Below, in pieces: positions 19,302 to 27,926 of a DNA stretch of 64,000 nucleotides (position 1 is the stretch's first letter; each line of letters starts with the position of its first letter). Under the pieces are notes generated by a model. That model was not told the origin of the DNA. It saw nothing but the letters and a program-made list of their open reading frames with translations, and searched no databases. A program made the translations under genes and the position numbers. The stretch comes from Clostridia bacterium (GTDB lineage: Bacteria; Bacillota; Clostridia; Christensenellales; Aristaeellaceae): the NCBI GenBank assembly GCA_030529995.1, contig JAUMVT010000006.1, positions 1 to 64,000 on the forward strand, read 5' to 3'.

Positions 19302-19325
19302 GGTATCCGCCTCCTGATTGCAGGA

Positions 19326-20163
19326 TTATGTTCCTGCGTGGGTCGCTACATTCAATGTGATTCCGTCTGTGGTAATGATAATGTGTCCGTCCCCGATGCT
19401 GTACACCTTTGCCTCTACGCCGTAGGCTTGGCAAAGCTTCTGCACTTGCCCGATGGCTGCGCCGGGGACGAGAATGATCTTGGGATTCACCAGCTGCAGC
19501 ACCCAGGGATCTATGCAGAAGGGCTGCAAACCGTGATGGGGGAACTTCAGCACATCCACATTCGCAACGTCGTCCCTGTACCCGTCCCCCACAGGATGAC
19601 TCCGCACATAGTCGCCGGTGAAGAGGAAGCTGCGTTCGCCATAGGTAAGCACAAAATTCAGGGAATCTTTGTTAATGCCGCCCTTACCTTCTACTTTTTC
19701 AGGCCCTACACATTTGATGGTAATGCCGCCGAAGTGCAGCACATCACCGGCTAACATCTGCCGCCATTGACAGCTTGTGTGTGTGGGGGGTACCGTATTT
19801 TGCCGGCCATGCTTCCGTGGGACCGTAAACGATGGTATCCTCTGTGCCGAAGACTTTCAGAATCTCAGCCATATTGCCTGCATGGTCGTCATGATAGTGG
19901 GTGGCAATGTAGGCGGTAAGCTTGGTGCAGCCAGCCTCCCGCAACGCCTCAATGGCACGGTCGGACGTATCGCCTGTGTCCTTGCCGCAGTCGATGACGA
20001 TGGTGATGTCCTCGCCCAGGCGAATCAGGTAGCCGTCCGCGCAGCCAAGCATCAGCTGATGAACCTCCATCACAGGGGTTTCGGCATGAACGGGGTTCAG
20101 CAGGCAAACCGATAACAGGATCATCAGCAGGGCATTCATAAGGCGGCGGTGCGGCATGGACAT
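19326..20163 (-). pseudogene. Secreted metallo-beta-lactamase-fold protein, split by a frameshift
   Basis: Two overlapping frames together make one ComEC-like metallo-hydrolase. The first (20163 to 19744, 139 residues) has a signal peptide (cut after VHA near residue 27) and the metal site THYHDDHAG. The second (19757 to 19326, 143 residues) carries the later acidic ligand in FTGDYV and the FPHHG motif. The first frame ends abruptly after AADVSR and the second picks up with GDVLHFGG, so one base is gained or lost near 19744-19800. On the minus strand that stretch holds C6 and an (AC) repeat, typical slippage sites. Intact proteins of this kind resemble the beta-lactamase domain of ComEC. It may be a true pseudogene, a sequencing error or a phase-variable gene. 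Confidence 0.75.
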
Positions 20164-20179
20164 AATTCCTTTCGTGCAT

Positions 20180-20214
20180 AAAAAAACTGCGGTGGATCAT
20201 TGCGCCCTCCGCAG
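20180..20214 (-). terminator. Terminator of the CofE-like gene
   Basis: On the minus strand CTGCGG pairs with CCGCAG around a 16-base loop, followed by a run of T residues (seven A on the plus strand at 20180-20186). It separates the CofE-like gene from the metallo-hydrolase gene. Confidence 0.7.
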
Positions 20215-20231
20215 CTGCTGAGGTTATAAGC

Positions 20232-20978
20232 TTACTGAACGGGACGAATCAGAATCAGAGGCGTCAGCTCATCGCCCTGCCCGGAAGGATTGTCCTTCAT
20301 GGCGTCCTGAATTTCATCATCCGTCAGGGGGAAGTCGTCACACTTGCCCAGCTGATTCTGCTCAATGTCGTTCGCATCCATCAGCACAACAGGAATGCCG
20401 GTTTCCTTTTCCAAGGCATTGCACAGTTCCACAGGGTTCGGGGGATTGATCAGCGCCAGCTGCTTGTACCGCTCAAAGCTGGAGCGGAAGTAGAAGCCGT
20501 CAATGCCGCCCACGCCCTGACCGCAAATCTTATAAAACAGTCCATGTACGCCGAAGGGACGGGTCACAGCGGAAACAAAGGCTGCCAGCAGTACACGAGG
20601 CAGGCCTACCATGTCAATGACCAGCTGAAGCTTGTAGGGCTCATGCATGCCCACGCCGGTGGTGTTGATGCCGGCAAAGCGCCACAGCAGATTGGCCCAG
20701 AAGCCGGGCTTGACTTCATCCCGGGTCTTTACGTTCTTGGTGCACATGGCCATGACCTTTGCACCGAAGGAAAGCATATCCCCGGGCTGAGCCAGAGGCA
20801 GCACATACTTCCGCACCAGATCCGCCTGGTTTTCGCCCACCTCAACGAAGTGGGTCTGAATGGCATAACGGTCGTACTTGCGGCCGTTCTTTCCGGTGAG
20901 GGTACCCCGGTCAAAATATACAATACCGTCCTTTTCACGGCGTTGATCTTCCAGGTTGCGCGAAGGAATAATCCCCAT
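20232..20978 (-). CDS. CofE-like protein (F420-0:gamma-glutamyl ligase family)
   Basis: 248 residues from the ATG at 20978, which has AGGAGG 8 bases upstream. The N-terminal half (IQTHFVEVGENQADLV, then QPGDMLSFGAKV and MCTKN) matches the CofE fold, which in methanogens and actinobacteria adds glutamates to coenzyme F420-0. Related proteins occur in many Bacillota that make no F420, and there their substrate is unknown. The rest contains a hydrophobic stretch near 125-150 and GQGVGGIDGFY. It has its own promoter with a hairpin at the transcript start. It lies next to the AraC gene and 1.1 kb from the nitrogenase-like operon. Confidence 0.65.
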   Translation of the reverse strand: MGIIPSRNLEDQRREKDGIVYFDRGTLTGKNGRKYDRYAIQTHFVEVGENQADLVRKYVLPLAQPGDMLSFGAKVMAMCTKNVKTRDEVKPGFWANLLWRFAGINTTGVGMHEPYKLQLVIDMVGLPRVLLAAFVSAVTRPFGVHGLFYKICGQGVGGIDGFYFRSSFERYKQLALINPPNPVELCNALEKETGIPVVLMDANDIEQNQLGKCDDFPLTDDEIQDAMKDNPSGQGDELTPLILIRPVQ

Positions 20979-21001
20979 CTCACATACCTCCTGTTCGTCC
21001 T

Positions 21002-21019
21002 GCGAACCCACCGGTTCGC
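21002..21019 (-). promoter_or_regulatory. Inverted repeat at the start of the CofE-like transcript
   Basis: Perfect 7-base arms (GCGAACC / GGTTCGC) with a 4-base spacer fall just after the -10, at about +1 to +19. It could be an operator or a 5' hairpin that protects the mRNA. Confidence 0.5.
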
Positions 21020-21026
21020 TTCGTTC

Positions 21027-21055
21027 ATTCTACAACGCTTTTTCCTGCATGTCAA
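21027..21055 (-). promoter_or_regulatory. Promoter of the CofE-like gene
   Basis: On the minus strand TTGACA (21050-21055), 17 bp, TAGAAT (21027-21032), close to the sigma-70/sigma-A consensus. Confidence 0.75.
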
Positions 21056-21109
21056 ACAATTGAGGTAAAAAGAACGATGGAAGAGCAGGACGCAAGTCAT
21101 TGCTGTGCT

Positions 21110-21853
21110 TCATTCCATGGCCAAGCTCGCGGAAAAGTCCGGCAGCTGCGGTTGATCAGCCTGCCATTGGCTGCTGCTGCGGCGGAACTGCATGGGGGAC
21201 TGCCCCATTTCCTTCTTGAAAACGGTGGAAAAGTAGGCGGCGGTTTGATAGCCGCAGGCCTGGGAAATATCCTCAATGGTGCGCTGGGTGGTGCTGAGTA
21301 ATAATTTGGCACGGGTCAGACGCTGGCGGCGTACGTAATCCCCGAAGGTGCGGCCGGTGACGGTGCTGAAAATTTCGCACAGATGGCACTTGCTGATGAA
21401 GATGGCGCTGCTCACCGCCTGCAGGGATAAATCGCTGCTCAGGTGGGACTGAATATAGGCGCAGGCGTTGTCGAAATGGGAACGCTGCAGCTGGTAGGTA
21501 CGTGTTGCGGCATGATAATCCATAATGATGTGATCCCCGGCGGACAACAGATCCTGGGTACTGTGCACGGCGTGATTGTGCACCCGGTTGCGATAGCAGC
21601 ATTCCGTCAGGGAGAGATTCAGGTGATATTGCAAATAATCATACAGTCCCCGGTTCAGGGAAGTGAGCAGAATAAAGGACTGCTCCGTGTTAGGCGCACC
21701 GTAAAGCCGGGTGATGCGCGCTACCTGCTGATGAAAGGCATCCTTTGCTCCTTCGGCACTTTCCGACACAAATGCCTCGCAGATGCTGCGCTGATTATAA
21801 AACAGATCCCAGTAATCGATGACGTTTTGCTCCGGAACGGCAAGTTCAGCCAT
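21110..21853 (-). CDS. AraC-family transcriptional regulator
   Basis: 247 residues. The ATG at 21853 has AAGGGAGG upstream. Residues 1-145 form a sensing domain without a recognisable cupin signature. Residues 148-240 are the double helix-turn-helix of AraC/XylS proteins: the first helix pair (SLQAVSSAIFISKCHL), then the conserved second pair (ISQACGYQTAAYFSTVFKKE) and the closing GQSPMQFRR. It is transcribed away from the nitrogenase-like operon with 258 bases between the start codons, the usual arrangement for a local regulator, so control of that operon is a reasonable inference. The ligand is unknown. Confidence 0.87.
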   Translation of the reverse strand: MAELAVPEQNVIDYWDLFYNQRSICEAFVSESAEGAKDAFHQQVARITRLYGAPNTEQSFILLTSLNRGLYDYLQYHLNLSLTECCYRNRVHNHAVHSTQDLLSAGDHIIMDYHAATRTYQLQRSHFDNACAYIQSHLSSDLSLQAVSSAIFISKCHLCEIFSTVTGRTFGDYVRRQRLTRAKLLLSTTQRTIEDISQACGYQTAAYFSTVFKKEMGQSPMQFRRSSSQWQADQPQLPDFSASLAME

Positions 21854-21931
21854 GTTTCTCCTCCCTTCAAGGGTCGCATAAGCGGCCGTGTGCAATCCGA
21901 AGATTTTGAAAATTCATCCGCAGAAATTGCA

Positions 21932-21960
21932 TTTTCATAAGCAGCCATCCTTGCTATAAT
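21932..21960 (+). promoter_or_regulatory. Promoter of the nitrogenase-like/ABC operon
   Basis: TTTTCA (21932-21937), 17 bp, then TGCTATAAT with a TGn-extended -10 (hexamer 21955-21960). The transcript would start near 21967 and have a leader of about 145 bases. Confidence 0.65.
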
Positions 21961-22005
21961 GGCTCCTGCAATGAGATCGTGAGAAGCAGTTAGCTATCTC
22001 AAACC

Positions 22006-22021
22006 GTTAGTCACGACTAAC
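22006..22021 (+). promoter_or_regulatory. Palindromic candidate operator in the leader of the nitrogenase-like operon
   Basis: GTTAGT and ACTAAC form perfect 6-base arms around CACG. The TTAG...CTAA pattern is loosely like DtxR/IdeR-type metal-regulator sites, but the match is too weak to name a regulator. The neighbouring AraC protein would not be expected to bind a short symmetric palindrome. Confidence 0.45.
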
Positions 22022-22029
22022 ATTGTATC

Positions 22030-22083
22030 CTGTCGGCACGCTTCTGTCAAGGGAAGCACAAAAACAAATTCCCTTGCCGGCAG
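22030..22083 (+). promoter_or_regulatory. Nested hairpin in the 5' leader of the nitrogenase-like operon
   Basis: An outer stem (CTGTCGG 22030-22036 / CCGGCAG 22077-22083, one G-U pair) encloses an 8-bp inner stem (CAAGGGAA 22048-22055 / TTCCCTTG 22069-22076). It ends about 15 bases before the GGAAAGGAG ribosome binding site. No T run follows, so it is not a terminator. No B12-box-like sequence was seen, so I do not call it a cobalamin riboswitch. Confidence 0.45.
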
Positions 22084-22111
22084 CATGTGATGAGGGGAAA
22101 GGAGTTCATTC

Positions 22112-22891
22112 GTGAGGAAGATTGCAATCTATGGCAAGGGCGGCATCGGGAAATCGACGACGACTTCCAATCTGTCTGCCGCCTTGGCCAGGAAAGGCTA
22201 TCGGGTGATGCAGATCGGCTGTGACCCAAAGGCGGATTCCACCAAGGGGCTCATGGGCGGCAAACGCATCCCCACGGTGCTGGAGCAGCTGCGGGAAAAA
22301 GGCGACGAGCTGAAGCTGACGGATATCGTGTTTGAAGGTTACGGCGGCGTGCTATGCGTAGAGTCCGGCGGCCCCACGCCCGGTGTAGGCTGTGCAGGGC
22401 GAGGCATTATTTCCGCTTTTGAAAAACTGGCGGAGCTGAAAGCCTTCGAAACCTATCAGCCGGACATCGTGATTTATGATGTACTGGGGGACGTGGTTTG
22501 CGGCGGATTCGCCATGCCCATCCGTGAGGGCTATGCCCGAGAGGTGTTTATTGTATCCTCCGGCGAGATGATGGCACTCTATGCGGCCAACAATATTGCC
22601 CAGGCCATTCGCAACTTCGGCAAGCGGGGTTATGCCCGGCTGTGCGGCATTATTCTCAATGCCCGGAATATTGCGGATGAAAAGGAAATCGTGCAGAAGG
22701 CTGCTGACGAAATCGGCACCCAGGTGGTGGCTTATGTGCCCCGCAGCGGCGATATTCAGAAGGCAGAAGCCGGCGGCGGCACCGTGTTCGAATGTCTGGA
22801 TGTTTCCCCTATGCATGCTGTATACAATGATTTGGCCGACCGTGTGTTGACCATGACCCAGGATGAGAAAGGAGCTCAGGAAGTATGTTGA
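22112..22891 (+). CDS. NifH-like ATPase (nitrogenase-reductase superfamily)
   Basis: 259 residues, GTG start with AAAGGAG 7 bases before it. It has every hallmark of the homodimeric iron protein: P-loop GKGGIGKST (8-16), switch [10 protein letters not shown] (36-44), the [4Fe-4S] ligands Cys94 in GVGCAGRG and Cys130 in DVVCGGF, and Arg97 at the site that is ADP-ribosylated in some NifH proteins. Such proteins pass electrons to a NifDK-like partner, one per ATP-driven cycle. True NifH proteins are longer (about 290 residues), so this belongs with the nitrogenase-like branches (as in CfbC or other group IV-type homologs). It overlaps the next gene by 7 bases, and its NifD/NifK-like partners are 3.7 kb downstream in the same operon. 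Confidence 0.9.
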   Translation: MRKIAIYGKGGIGKSTTTSNLSAALARKGYRVMQIGCDPKADSTKGLMGGKRIPTVLEQLREKGDELKLTDIVFEGYGGVLCVESGGPTPGVGCAGRGIISAFEKLAELKAFETYQPDIVIYDVLGDVVCGGFAMPIREGYAREVFIVSSGEMMALYAANNIAQAIRNFGKRGYARLCGIILNARNIADEKEIVQKAADEIGTQVVAYVPRSGDIQKAEAGGGTVFECLDVSPMHAVYNDLADRVLTMTQDEKGAQEVC

Positions 22892-24765
22892 AAAAGTTGG
22901 TTACGGTAATCCTCTCGGTTGCCATGATGCTCTCCCTTACCGCCTTTGCCGGTGCCGAGGAAACGACGAATGGCGGCATGGTACTTTATTATCCCAGCTA
23001 CCTGCAGGAAAGCGAAGGCGAGACCCTGACCCTGGCCAAGAAACCGGAACGCATTGTGTGCCTGTCCAATGCGGCACTGCAGATTCTGGTGCGCTGCGAT
23101 ATTCACCCCGTTGCGGTGACCACGCCTTCCAGCGCCGTTGATTATCCTGACTGGGTGCTGGAGCTTCCTACGATTTCTACCGGCATGAGCAGCCTGGACA
23201 TTGAATCCGTGCTGGCCTATGAGCCGGATCTGGTCATCGTAGGCAGCTACCAGAAGGAAACCTACGGTCAGCAGTTTGCTGATGCCGGTGTCAGCGTGTA
23301 CTACACCAGCGAAGGTCCTTCCATTGCTTACAACGAAGCTAAGGAAGAGGCTTTGACCCTGGCCAAGTCCTTCGGCACGGAAGAGCTTGTGAATGAAATC
23401 GCCGCTGAGTTTGCCGCTGTGGAGGAGCGGGCTGCCAACTACTGCGCAACCCACGCTACCAGGACCATGATGATCTTCTTCCACACTCCCGGCACGTATC
23501 AGCAAACTTCTCAGGGCTATCTGGGCAGCATGCTGGCACTCCTTCCCTTCGAAAATCTGTCTGACTCCTTGGTGGATCCCTCCAGCCGCACAGTGACCAT
23601 GGACACGGAAACAGCACTTACCGCCAACCCCGAAGTGATCTTCGCCATTTCTCCCACGGCTGCTACGGCGGATGTGATTGAGGGCGTCTACAAGGAAACC
23701 TTCGCCGAGAATCCCGACCTGTGGAATCAGCTGGACGCCGTCAAGAATGACAACATCATCTATCTTTCCAGTGAATATGTGACCTCCAAGGGCATTCAGA
23801 TTGTGAACAGCCTGAACAAATTGATCGACCTGCTTGAAGAGCGCTTCCCCGCAGATACTGCGGCGGAAGCCTCTTCCGTAGAAGAGGTCACCATTCAGTA
23901 TCCTGCCAATATGCAGGAGAAGGGCTATACCGAGGCTGTTACCCTGGCAAGCCGCCCCGAAAAGGTTGTGTGCATGTCCACCACCCCGGTGCTGACCCTG
24001 TACGAACTGGGTGTTAACATGATTGTCGTGCCTTCCAGCTCTGTGGTCACCTGGCCGGAAGAACTGACGGCCACGGCACAGCTGCTGGCCATGGGTCATG
24101 GTACCACCTTCGACATTGAAACCGTGGTGGCCATGGAGCCTGATCTGGTGCTGCTGGGCTATACCTCTGCCGATACCTATGGCGTTCAGCTGACGGAAGC
24201 GGGCATTCCTGTGTACTATGTGGATGCCGGTCACACCGTGTCTTATGACTCCATCAAGAGCCAGACGGAAGTTCTGATCGATGCTTTCGGCAAGGACAGC
24301 GAGGCAGGCAAAGCCATTCTGCAGCGCTTTGACGACTTGGAAAGCAAGCTGGCAGCCACCAAGGAAAAGCTGGCCGGCAAGACAGTGATGATTCTTCAGT
24401 CCGCACCGCCTACCCATTACATCCAGACCAGCGGCGGTACCCTGGGTTCCATGGCGGAAATGATTGGCCTGACCAACGTGTACACTAACGATGCTTCCTC
24501 CATGGTGGAACTGGATATGGAGTCTGCCCTGAGCTATGATCCTGATCTGGTGCTGTGCGTGGGCATGAGCAAGACCGGCGAAGAGCATCAGCAGCTGATG
24601 GAAGCTGACTATGCCAACAATCCCGAGTACTGGAACAGCATTCGTGCCTTCGCTAACAGCGATGTAATTTATCTGCCTGTGACCTATGTGTCCAGTGCCG
24701 GTATTAACGTGATTGACAACATCAGCAATCTGGCTGATCTGGTATTGGCGCACTTCGCTGAGTAA
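22885..24765 (+). CDS. Tandem two-domain substrate-binding protein of a metal-chelate/corrinoid-type ABC importer
   Basis: 626 residues. Residues 1-24 are a signal peptide with cleavage after AFA and no lipobox Cys. Two complete BtuF/FepB-like domains follow (about 30-325 and 335-626). Each repeats the same landmarks: KPERIVCLS and RPEKVVCMS, a [18 protein letters not shown] strand, a YYTSEG/YYVDAG strand, and a [15 protein letters not shown] loop, so the gene arose by duplication. Most members have one domain. The family delivers siderophores, haem or cobalamin to a FecCD-type permease. The start lies inside the nifH-like gene, and the permease begins 11 bases after the stop. Confidence 0.88.
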   Translation: MLKKLVTVILSVAMMLSLTAFAGAEETTNGGMVLYYPSYLQESEGETLTLAKKPERIVCLSNAALQILVRCDIHPVAVTTPSSAVDYPDWVLELPTISTGMSSLDIESVLAYEPDLVIVGSYQKETYGQQFADAGVSVYYTSEGPSIAYNEAKEEALTLAKSFGTEELVNEIAAEFAAVEERAANYCATHATRTMMIFFHTPGTYQQTSQGYLGSMLALLPFENLSDSLVDPSSRTVTMDTETALTANPEVIFAISPTAATADVIEGVYKETFAENPDLWNQLDAVKNDNIIYLSSEYVTSKGIQIVNSLNKLIDLLEERFPADTAAEASSVEEVTIQYPANMQEKGYTEAVTLASRPEKVVCMSTTPVLTLYELGVNMIVVPSSSVVTWPEELTATAQLLAMGHGTTFDIETVVAMEPDLVLLGYTSADTYGVQLTEAGIPVYYVDAGHTVSYDSIKSQTEVLIDAFGKDSEAGKAILQRFDDLESKLAATKEKLAGKTVMILQSAPPTHYIQTSGGTLGSMAEMIGLTNVYTNDASSMVELDMESALSYDPDLVLCVGMSKTGEEHQQLMEADYANNPEYWNSIRAFANSDVIYLPVTYVSSAGINVIDNISNLADLVLAHFAE

Positions 24766-24776
24766 GAGGAGCAACC

Positions 24777-25796
24777 ATGAAGAAAAAGTCCACCAAACGG
24801 CAGGTCAGCGCCCTTCGTGTGGGAACGGTCTGGCTGGTTCTGCTGATTCTGCTGGCCGTGTTGTCTGTGGTGGCAGTTGCAGTAGGCAGTGCAGGATACA
24901 GCGTTGGCGAAATCCTGCACGCCATCTTTTCCGGAGAAGACAGTACCATCAAAGTGATTGTTGTCAACCTGCGTCTGCCCCGGCTTCTGCTGGCCATTAT
25001 GATCGGCGCTTCCCTGTCTGCCTCCGGGGCACTGCTGCAGTCCGTCATGCGCAATCCTTTGGCTGACCCCGGCACCATCGGCGTGTCTGCCGGTGCAGGC
25101 ACGGCGGCAACGACCATTCTGCTCCTGTTTCCCAGCCTGACCAACACGGTGCCTCTTTTTGCATTCGGCGGTGCTGCCCTTGCCTGCGGATTGATTTATT
25201 CCCTCGCATGGAAGGGCGGCATTGACCCGGTGCGGATTATCCTCTCCGGCGTGGCCATCAATTCCGTACTGTCCGCCTACAATTCCCTGCTACAGCTGCT
25301 GTATTCCGACAGCCTGCAGGGGGTGCTGGCTTTCATGAACGGCAGCCTGTCCGGACGGTCTTGGTCACAGGTGCGAATCCTGGCCGTGTATGCAGGCATC
25401 GGACTGGTGCTGTCCTTCATGTGCATCAAGAGTGCCAACACCCTCCAATTGGGGGATGAAATGGCCAAGTCTCTGGGCGTGAAGGTGAATGCCAGCCGCC
25501 TGTTCCTGTCGGCTGTTTCTGCCTTCCTGGCAGCGGCAACCGTTTCCGTGGCAGGCATGATCGGCTTTGTGGGTCTGGTTGTGCCGCATATTGCCCGGCT
25601 GCTGGTGGGTTCGGACTACAAGGCCATGCTGCCCACCAGTGTATTGCTTGGAGCGGTGGTACTGCTGGCAGCGGATACCATCGGCCGCACCATTGTACCC
25701 GGAATGGAAATTCCCGTGGGCATTGTCATGTCCGTCACGGGTGGTCCGTTCTTCCTCTATATGCTGAGAAAGAAGGGAAAGGTCAGTGGAAATTAA
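24777..25796 (+). CDS. FecCD-type ABC importer permease
   Basis: 339 residues with about nine or ten membrane helices, the expected topology for type II importers of iron-siderophore, haem and vitamin B12. Conserved marks are RLPRLLLAIMIGASLS, GALLQSVMRNPLADPG and GFVGLVVPHIARLLVG (the loop that contacts the ATPase). Only one permease gene is present, so it presumably forms a homodimer. GAGG precedes the ATG, and the 3' end overlaps the ATPase gene by 11 bases. Confidence 0.93.
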   Translation: MKKKSTKRQVSALRVGTVWLVLLILLAVLSVVAVAVGSAGYSVGEILHAIFSGEDSTIKVIVVNLRLPRLLLAIMIGASLSASGALLQSVMRNPLADPGTIGVSAGAGTAATTILLLFPSLTNTVPLFAFGGAALACGLIYSLAWKGGIDPVRIILSGVAINSVLSAYNSLLQLLYSDSLQGVLAFMNGSLSGRSWSQVRILAVYAGIGLVLSFMCIKSANTLQLGDEMAKSLGVKVNASRLFLSAVSAFLAAATVSVAGMIGFVGLVVPHIARLLVGSDYKAMLPTSVLLGAVVLLAADTIGRTIVPGMEIPVGIVMSVTGGPFFLYMLRKKGKVSGN

Positions 25797-26565
25797 AGCG
25801 CAGAACATCGAAATCGCCTACGGGGATTACTTGGCCGTCAAGGACATGAACATCCTGGTAGAGAAGGGGAAGATTACCACCATCATCGGCCCTAACGGCT
25901 CCGGCAAGTCTACCGTGCTGAAGGGATTGACGCGGCTGCTGAATTACCGCAAGGGTTCCGTGTATCTGGATGCACGGAACCTGAAGGAGTTTTCCGCCAA
26001 GGAGTTGGCACGGCATATCGGCGTTCTGCCTCAGATGCATTCCGCTCCGCCGGATTTTCAGGTGAAGGAGCTGGTCAGCTATGGCCGCATGCCTTACCAG
26101 AAATGGTATGAACGCTGTAATGAGGAAGATCAGCGAATCATCGACTGGGCCATGCAGGCCACCGGCGTGTGGGAGCTGCGGGAGAAGTCCATCAATGAAT
26201 GCTCCGGCGGGGAAAGCCAGCGTGTATGGATTGCCACCGTACTGACTCAGCAGCCGGAAATCCTCTTTCTGGACGAGCCGACCACCTACCTGGATATTTC
26301 CCATCAGCAGGAAATGATGCGCCTGGTGAAAAAACTGAACCGGGAAAGCGGCATCGGCGTGGTCATGGTGCTTCATGACCTGAGCCATGCCATGGAGGTC
26401 AGCGACTGGGTTGTGGTGATTAAGAACGGCAAGAAGTACGATGAAGGCAAGCCGGAGGACGTGATCAACCCTCGCATGATGCGGGAAGTATATGATGTGG
26501 ATTGCGACATCATCAACATTCCAGGGAGAGAGAAGCCACTCATTGCCTATCGGGAAATTTCCTGA
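25786..26565 (+). CDS. ABC importer ATPase (FecE/BtuD type)
   Basis: 259 residues, GTG start inside the permease gene with GGGAAAGG upstream. It shows Walker A GPNGSGKST (about residues 35-43), a Q-loop in VLPQMH, the signature CSGGESQRV in place of the common LSGGQ, Walker B ILFLDEPTTYLD and the switch His in VLHDLSH. It energises import by the upstream permease and binding protein. After it comes a 65-base gap with an internal promoter before the NifD-like gene. Confidence 0.93.
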   Translation: MEIKAQNIEIAYGDYLAVKDMNILVEKGKITTIIGPNGSGKSTVLKGLTRLLNYRKGSVYLDARNLKEFSAKELARHIGVLPQMHSAPPDFQVKELVSYGRMPYQKWYERCNEEDQRIIDWAMQATGVWELREKSINECSGGESQRVWIATVLTQQPEILFLDEPTTYLDISHQQEMMRLVKKLNRESGIGVVMVLHDLSHAMEVSDWVVVIKNGKKYDEGKPEDVINPRMMREVYDVDCDIINIPGREKPLIAYREIS

Positions 26566-26593
26566 TTGAATACAGGATACATGGTAGGATAAT
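26566..26593 (+). promoter_or_regulatory. Internal promoter before the NifD-like gene
   Basis: TTGAAT (26566-26571), 16 bp, GATAAT (26588-26593) in the only sizeable gap inside the operon. The -10 overlaps a perfect palindrome at 26586-26599. Confidence 0.5.
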
Positions 26594-26599
26594 TATCCT
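26586..26599 (+). promoter_or_regulatory. Perfect 14-base palindrome overlapping the -10
   Basis: AGGATAATTATCCT reads the same on both strands. Its position on the -10 would allow a dimeric repressor to block RNA polymerase. The GATAAT/ATTATC halves resemble parts of Fur boxes, but one 14-base site is not enough to identify the regulator. Confidence 0.5.
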
Positions 26600-26630
26600 G
26601 CCCAACAGCATGAAAGGAACACATGCCAAC

Positions 26631-27926
26631 ATGAACGGAAAAGAACTGATCGAGCGAATGGTGCCCCTCAGTCAAGTGGAGAGCATGAAGCAGGTTGCGC
26701 CCCTGACGAATGCCATGTTCCCCGGAACCCACTGCCCCCTCATGGGCGCGGCCATGGCGGTTCGGGGAATCAAGAACAGCCTGATCATGATTATCGGCAC
26801 AGATGAATGCGCCTATTATACCAAGCACATGACCATTCACTCCGAGGACTTCGGCGGCCTTGGAGGACGGTGCGTGTCTGTGGTGCTGGACGGTCACGAT
26901 GTGACCTTCGGCTGTGTCAAAAAGGTAGAGGCTGCCTTTGCCGAGGTCATGGAAGAATACAAGCCGCAAGCTGTCTTCCTGGTGACCACCTGCGTGGTGG
27001 AAATCATCGGCGACGATATGGATGCGGCCGCTGATGCCCTGACGCAAAAATACAACATTCCTGTGATGGCGGTGCATACGGAGCACTTCAAGTGTGAAAA
27101 TCACCTGCCGGGTTTGGAGCGTACCATCACGGCCTGCTTCTCCCTTATGGAGAAGCGTCCCTGCGATGGCAGGGTGAACCTGCTGGGTCAGCGGATGGGC
27201 AGCTTTGCGGATACAGAACTGAGCCATGTGCTGCAAAACGCCGGAGTGAAGATCGGCCTGCAGCTGCCATGCGGCTGCACGGTGGACGACATTCGGGAAG
27301 GCGCTGCCGCTAAGGCCAATATTGTGGTGAATGAGATTGCTCTGCCCTTGGCCAAGAAGATGGAAGAAACGTTTGGCATTCCTTACGTGTTCTTCGACCG
27401 CTTTGCCGACCCGGAAAAGATTGCGGCATGCTATCGGAAACTGTTCACTGCGCTGGAGATGCACCTGCCGGAGGAGCTTCAGGTATTGGAAGCCAAGGCT
27501 GTGGAGGCCAAACAGGAAGCGGCGAAGGAACTGGCAGGCGTCACCTACATCTACGGCAATACGCCCTTCCGCACCTTCGAATTGAATCGATTCATGGTGA
27601 GTCTGGGCATGGTGCCGCAGATTATCCAGACCTCAGCCATTACGGCGGCAGATGCGGAGGATAAGGCAGCCATTCTGGAAAAATGCGATCCTTATATCAC
27701 CAAAACCGCCAACATTGCGCCGCTGCAATACGTGTATGATGAGCTTCACCCTATGCTGTACCTTGGCCATGAGTATGCCAACCGGCTGCGGCAGAAGGGC
27801 ATTGCCATGGTGCGCACGGACGGCGCCAACAGCCTGCTGGGCTATGAGGTGACCGGCTTTGCCGTGAAGGCACTCTTAACCGCGGCACGGGAATGCCGTG
27901 AAATCAGAAAAGGAGGCGAGGCGTAA
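26631..27926 (+). CDS. NifD-like catalytic subunit of a nitrogenase-like reductase
   Basis: 431 residues from ATG 26631 (AAAGGA about 12 bases upstream; an in-frame ATG at 26610 is possible). It belongs to the component-1 oxidoreductase family (NifD, NifE, BchN, CfbD). The three cluster-ligand positions are kept: Cys35 in FPGTHC, Cys60 in GTDEC and Cys121 in TTCVVEIIGDD. An extra CxC occurs near 215 (PCGCTV). It lacks the His and extra regions expected of an FeMo-cofactor site and is shorter than NifD. It overlaps the NifK-like gene by one base and probably pairs with it. The reaction is unknown; reduction of an imported tetrapyrrole or other metal complex is inferred from the surrounding importer genes. 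Confidence 0.88.
   Translation: MNGKELIERMVPLSQVESMKQVAPLTNAMFPGTHCPLMGAAMAVRGIKNSLIMIIGTDECAYYTKHMTIHSEDFGGLGGRCVSVVLDGHDVTFGCVKKVEAAFAEVMEEYKPQAVFLVTTCVVEIIGDDMDAAADALTQKYNIPVMAVHTEHFKCENHLPGLERTITACFSLMEKRPCDGRVNLLGQRMGSFADTELSHVLQNAGVKIGLQLPCGCTVDDIREGAAAKANIVVNEIALPLAKKMEETFGIPYVFFDRFADPEKIAACYRKLFTALEMHLPEELQVLEAKAVEAKQEAAKELAGVTYIYGNTPFRTFELNRFMVSLGMVPQIIQTSAITAADAEDKAAILEKCDPYITKTANIAPLQYVYDELHPMLYLGHEYANRLRQKGIAMVRTDGANSLLGYEVTGFAVKALLTAARECREIRKGGEA

Noticed and set aside
22006..22083. Cobalamin riboswitch before the nitrogenase-like operon
   Set aside because: The leader is too short and no B12-box-like sequence is visible.
22876..24774. 632-codon open frame opposite the tandem binding protein
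   Set aside because: Composition-driven antisense frame; the plus strand has signal peptide and clear family match.
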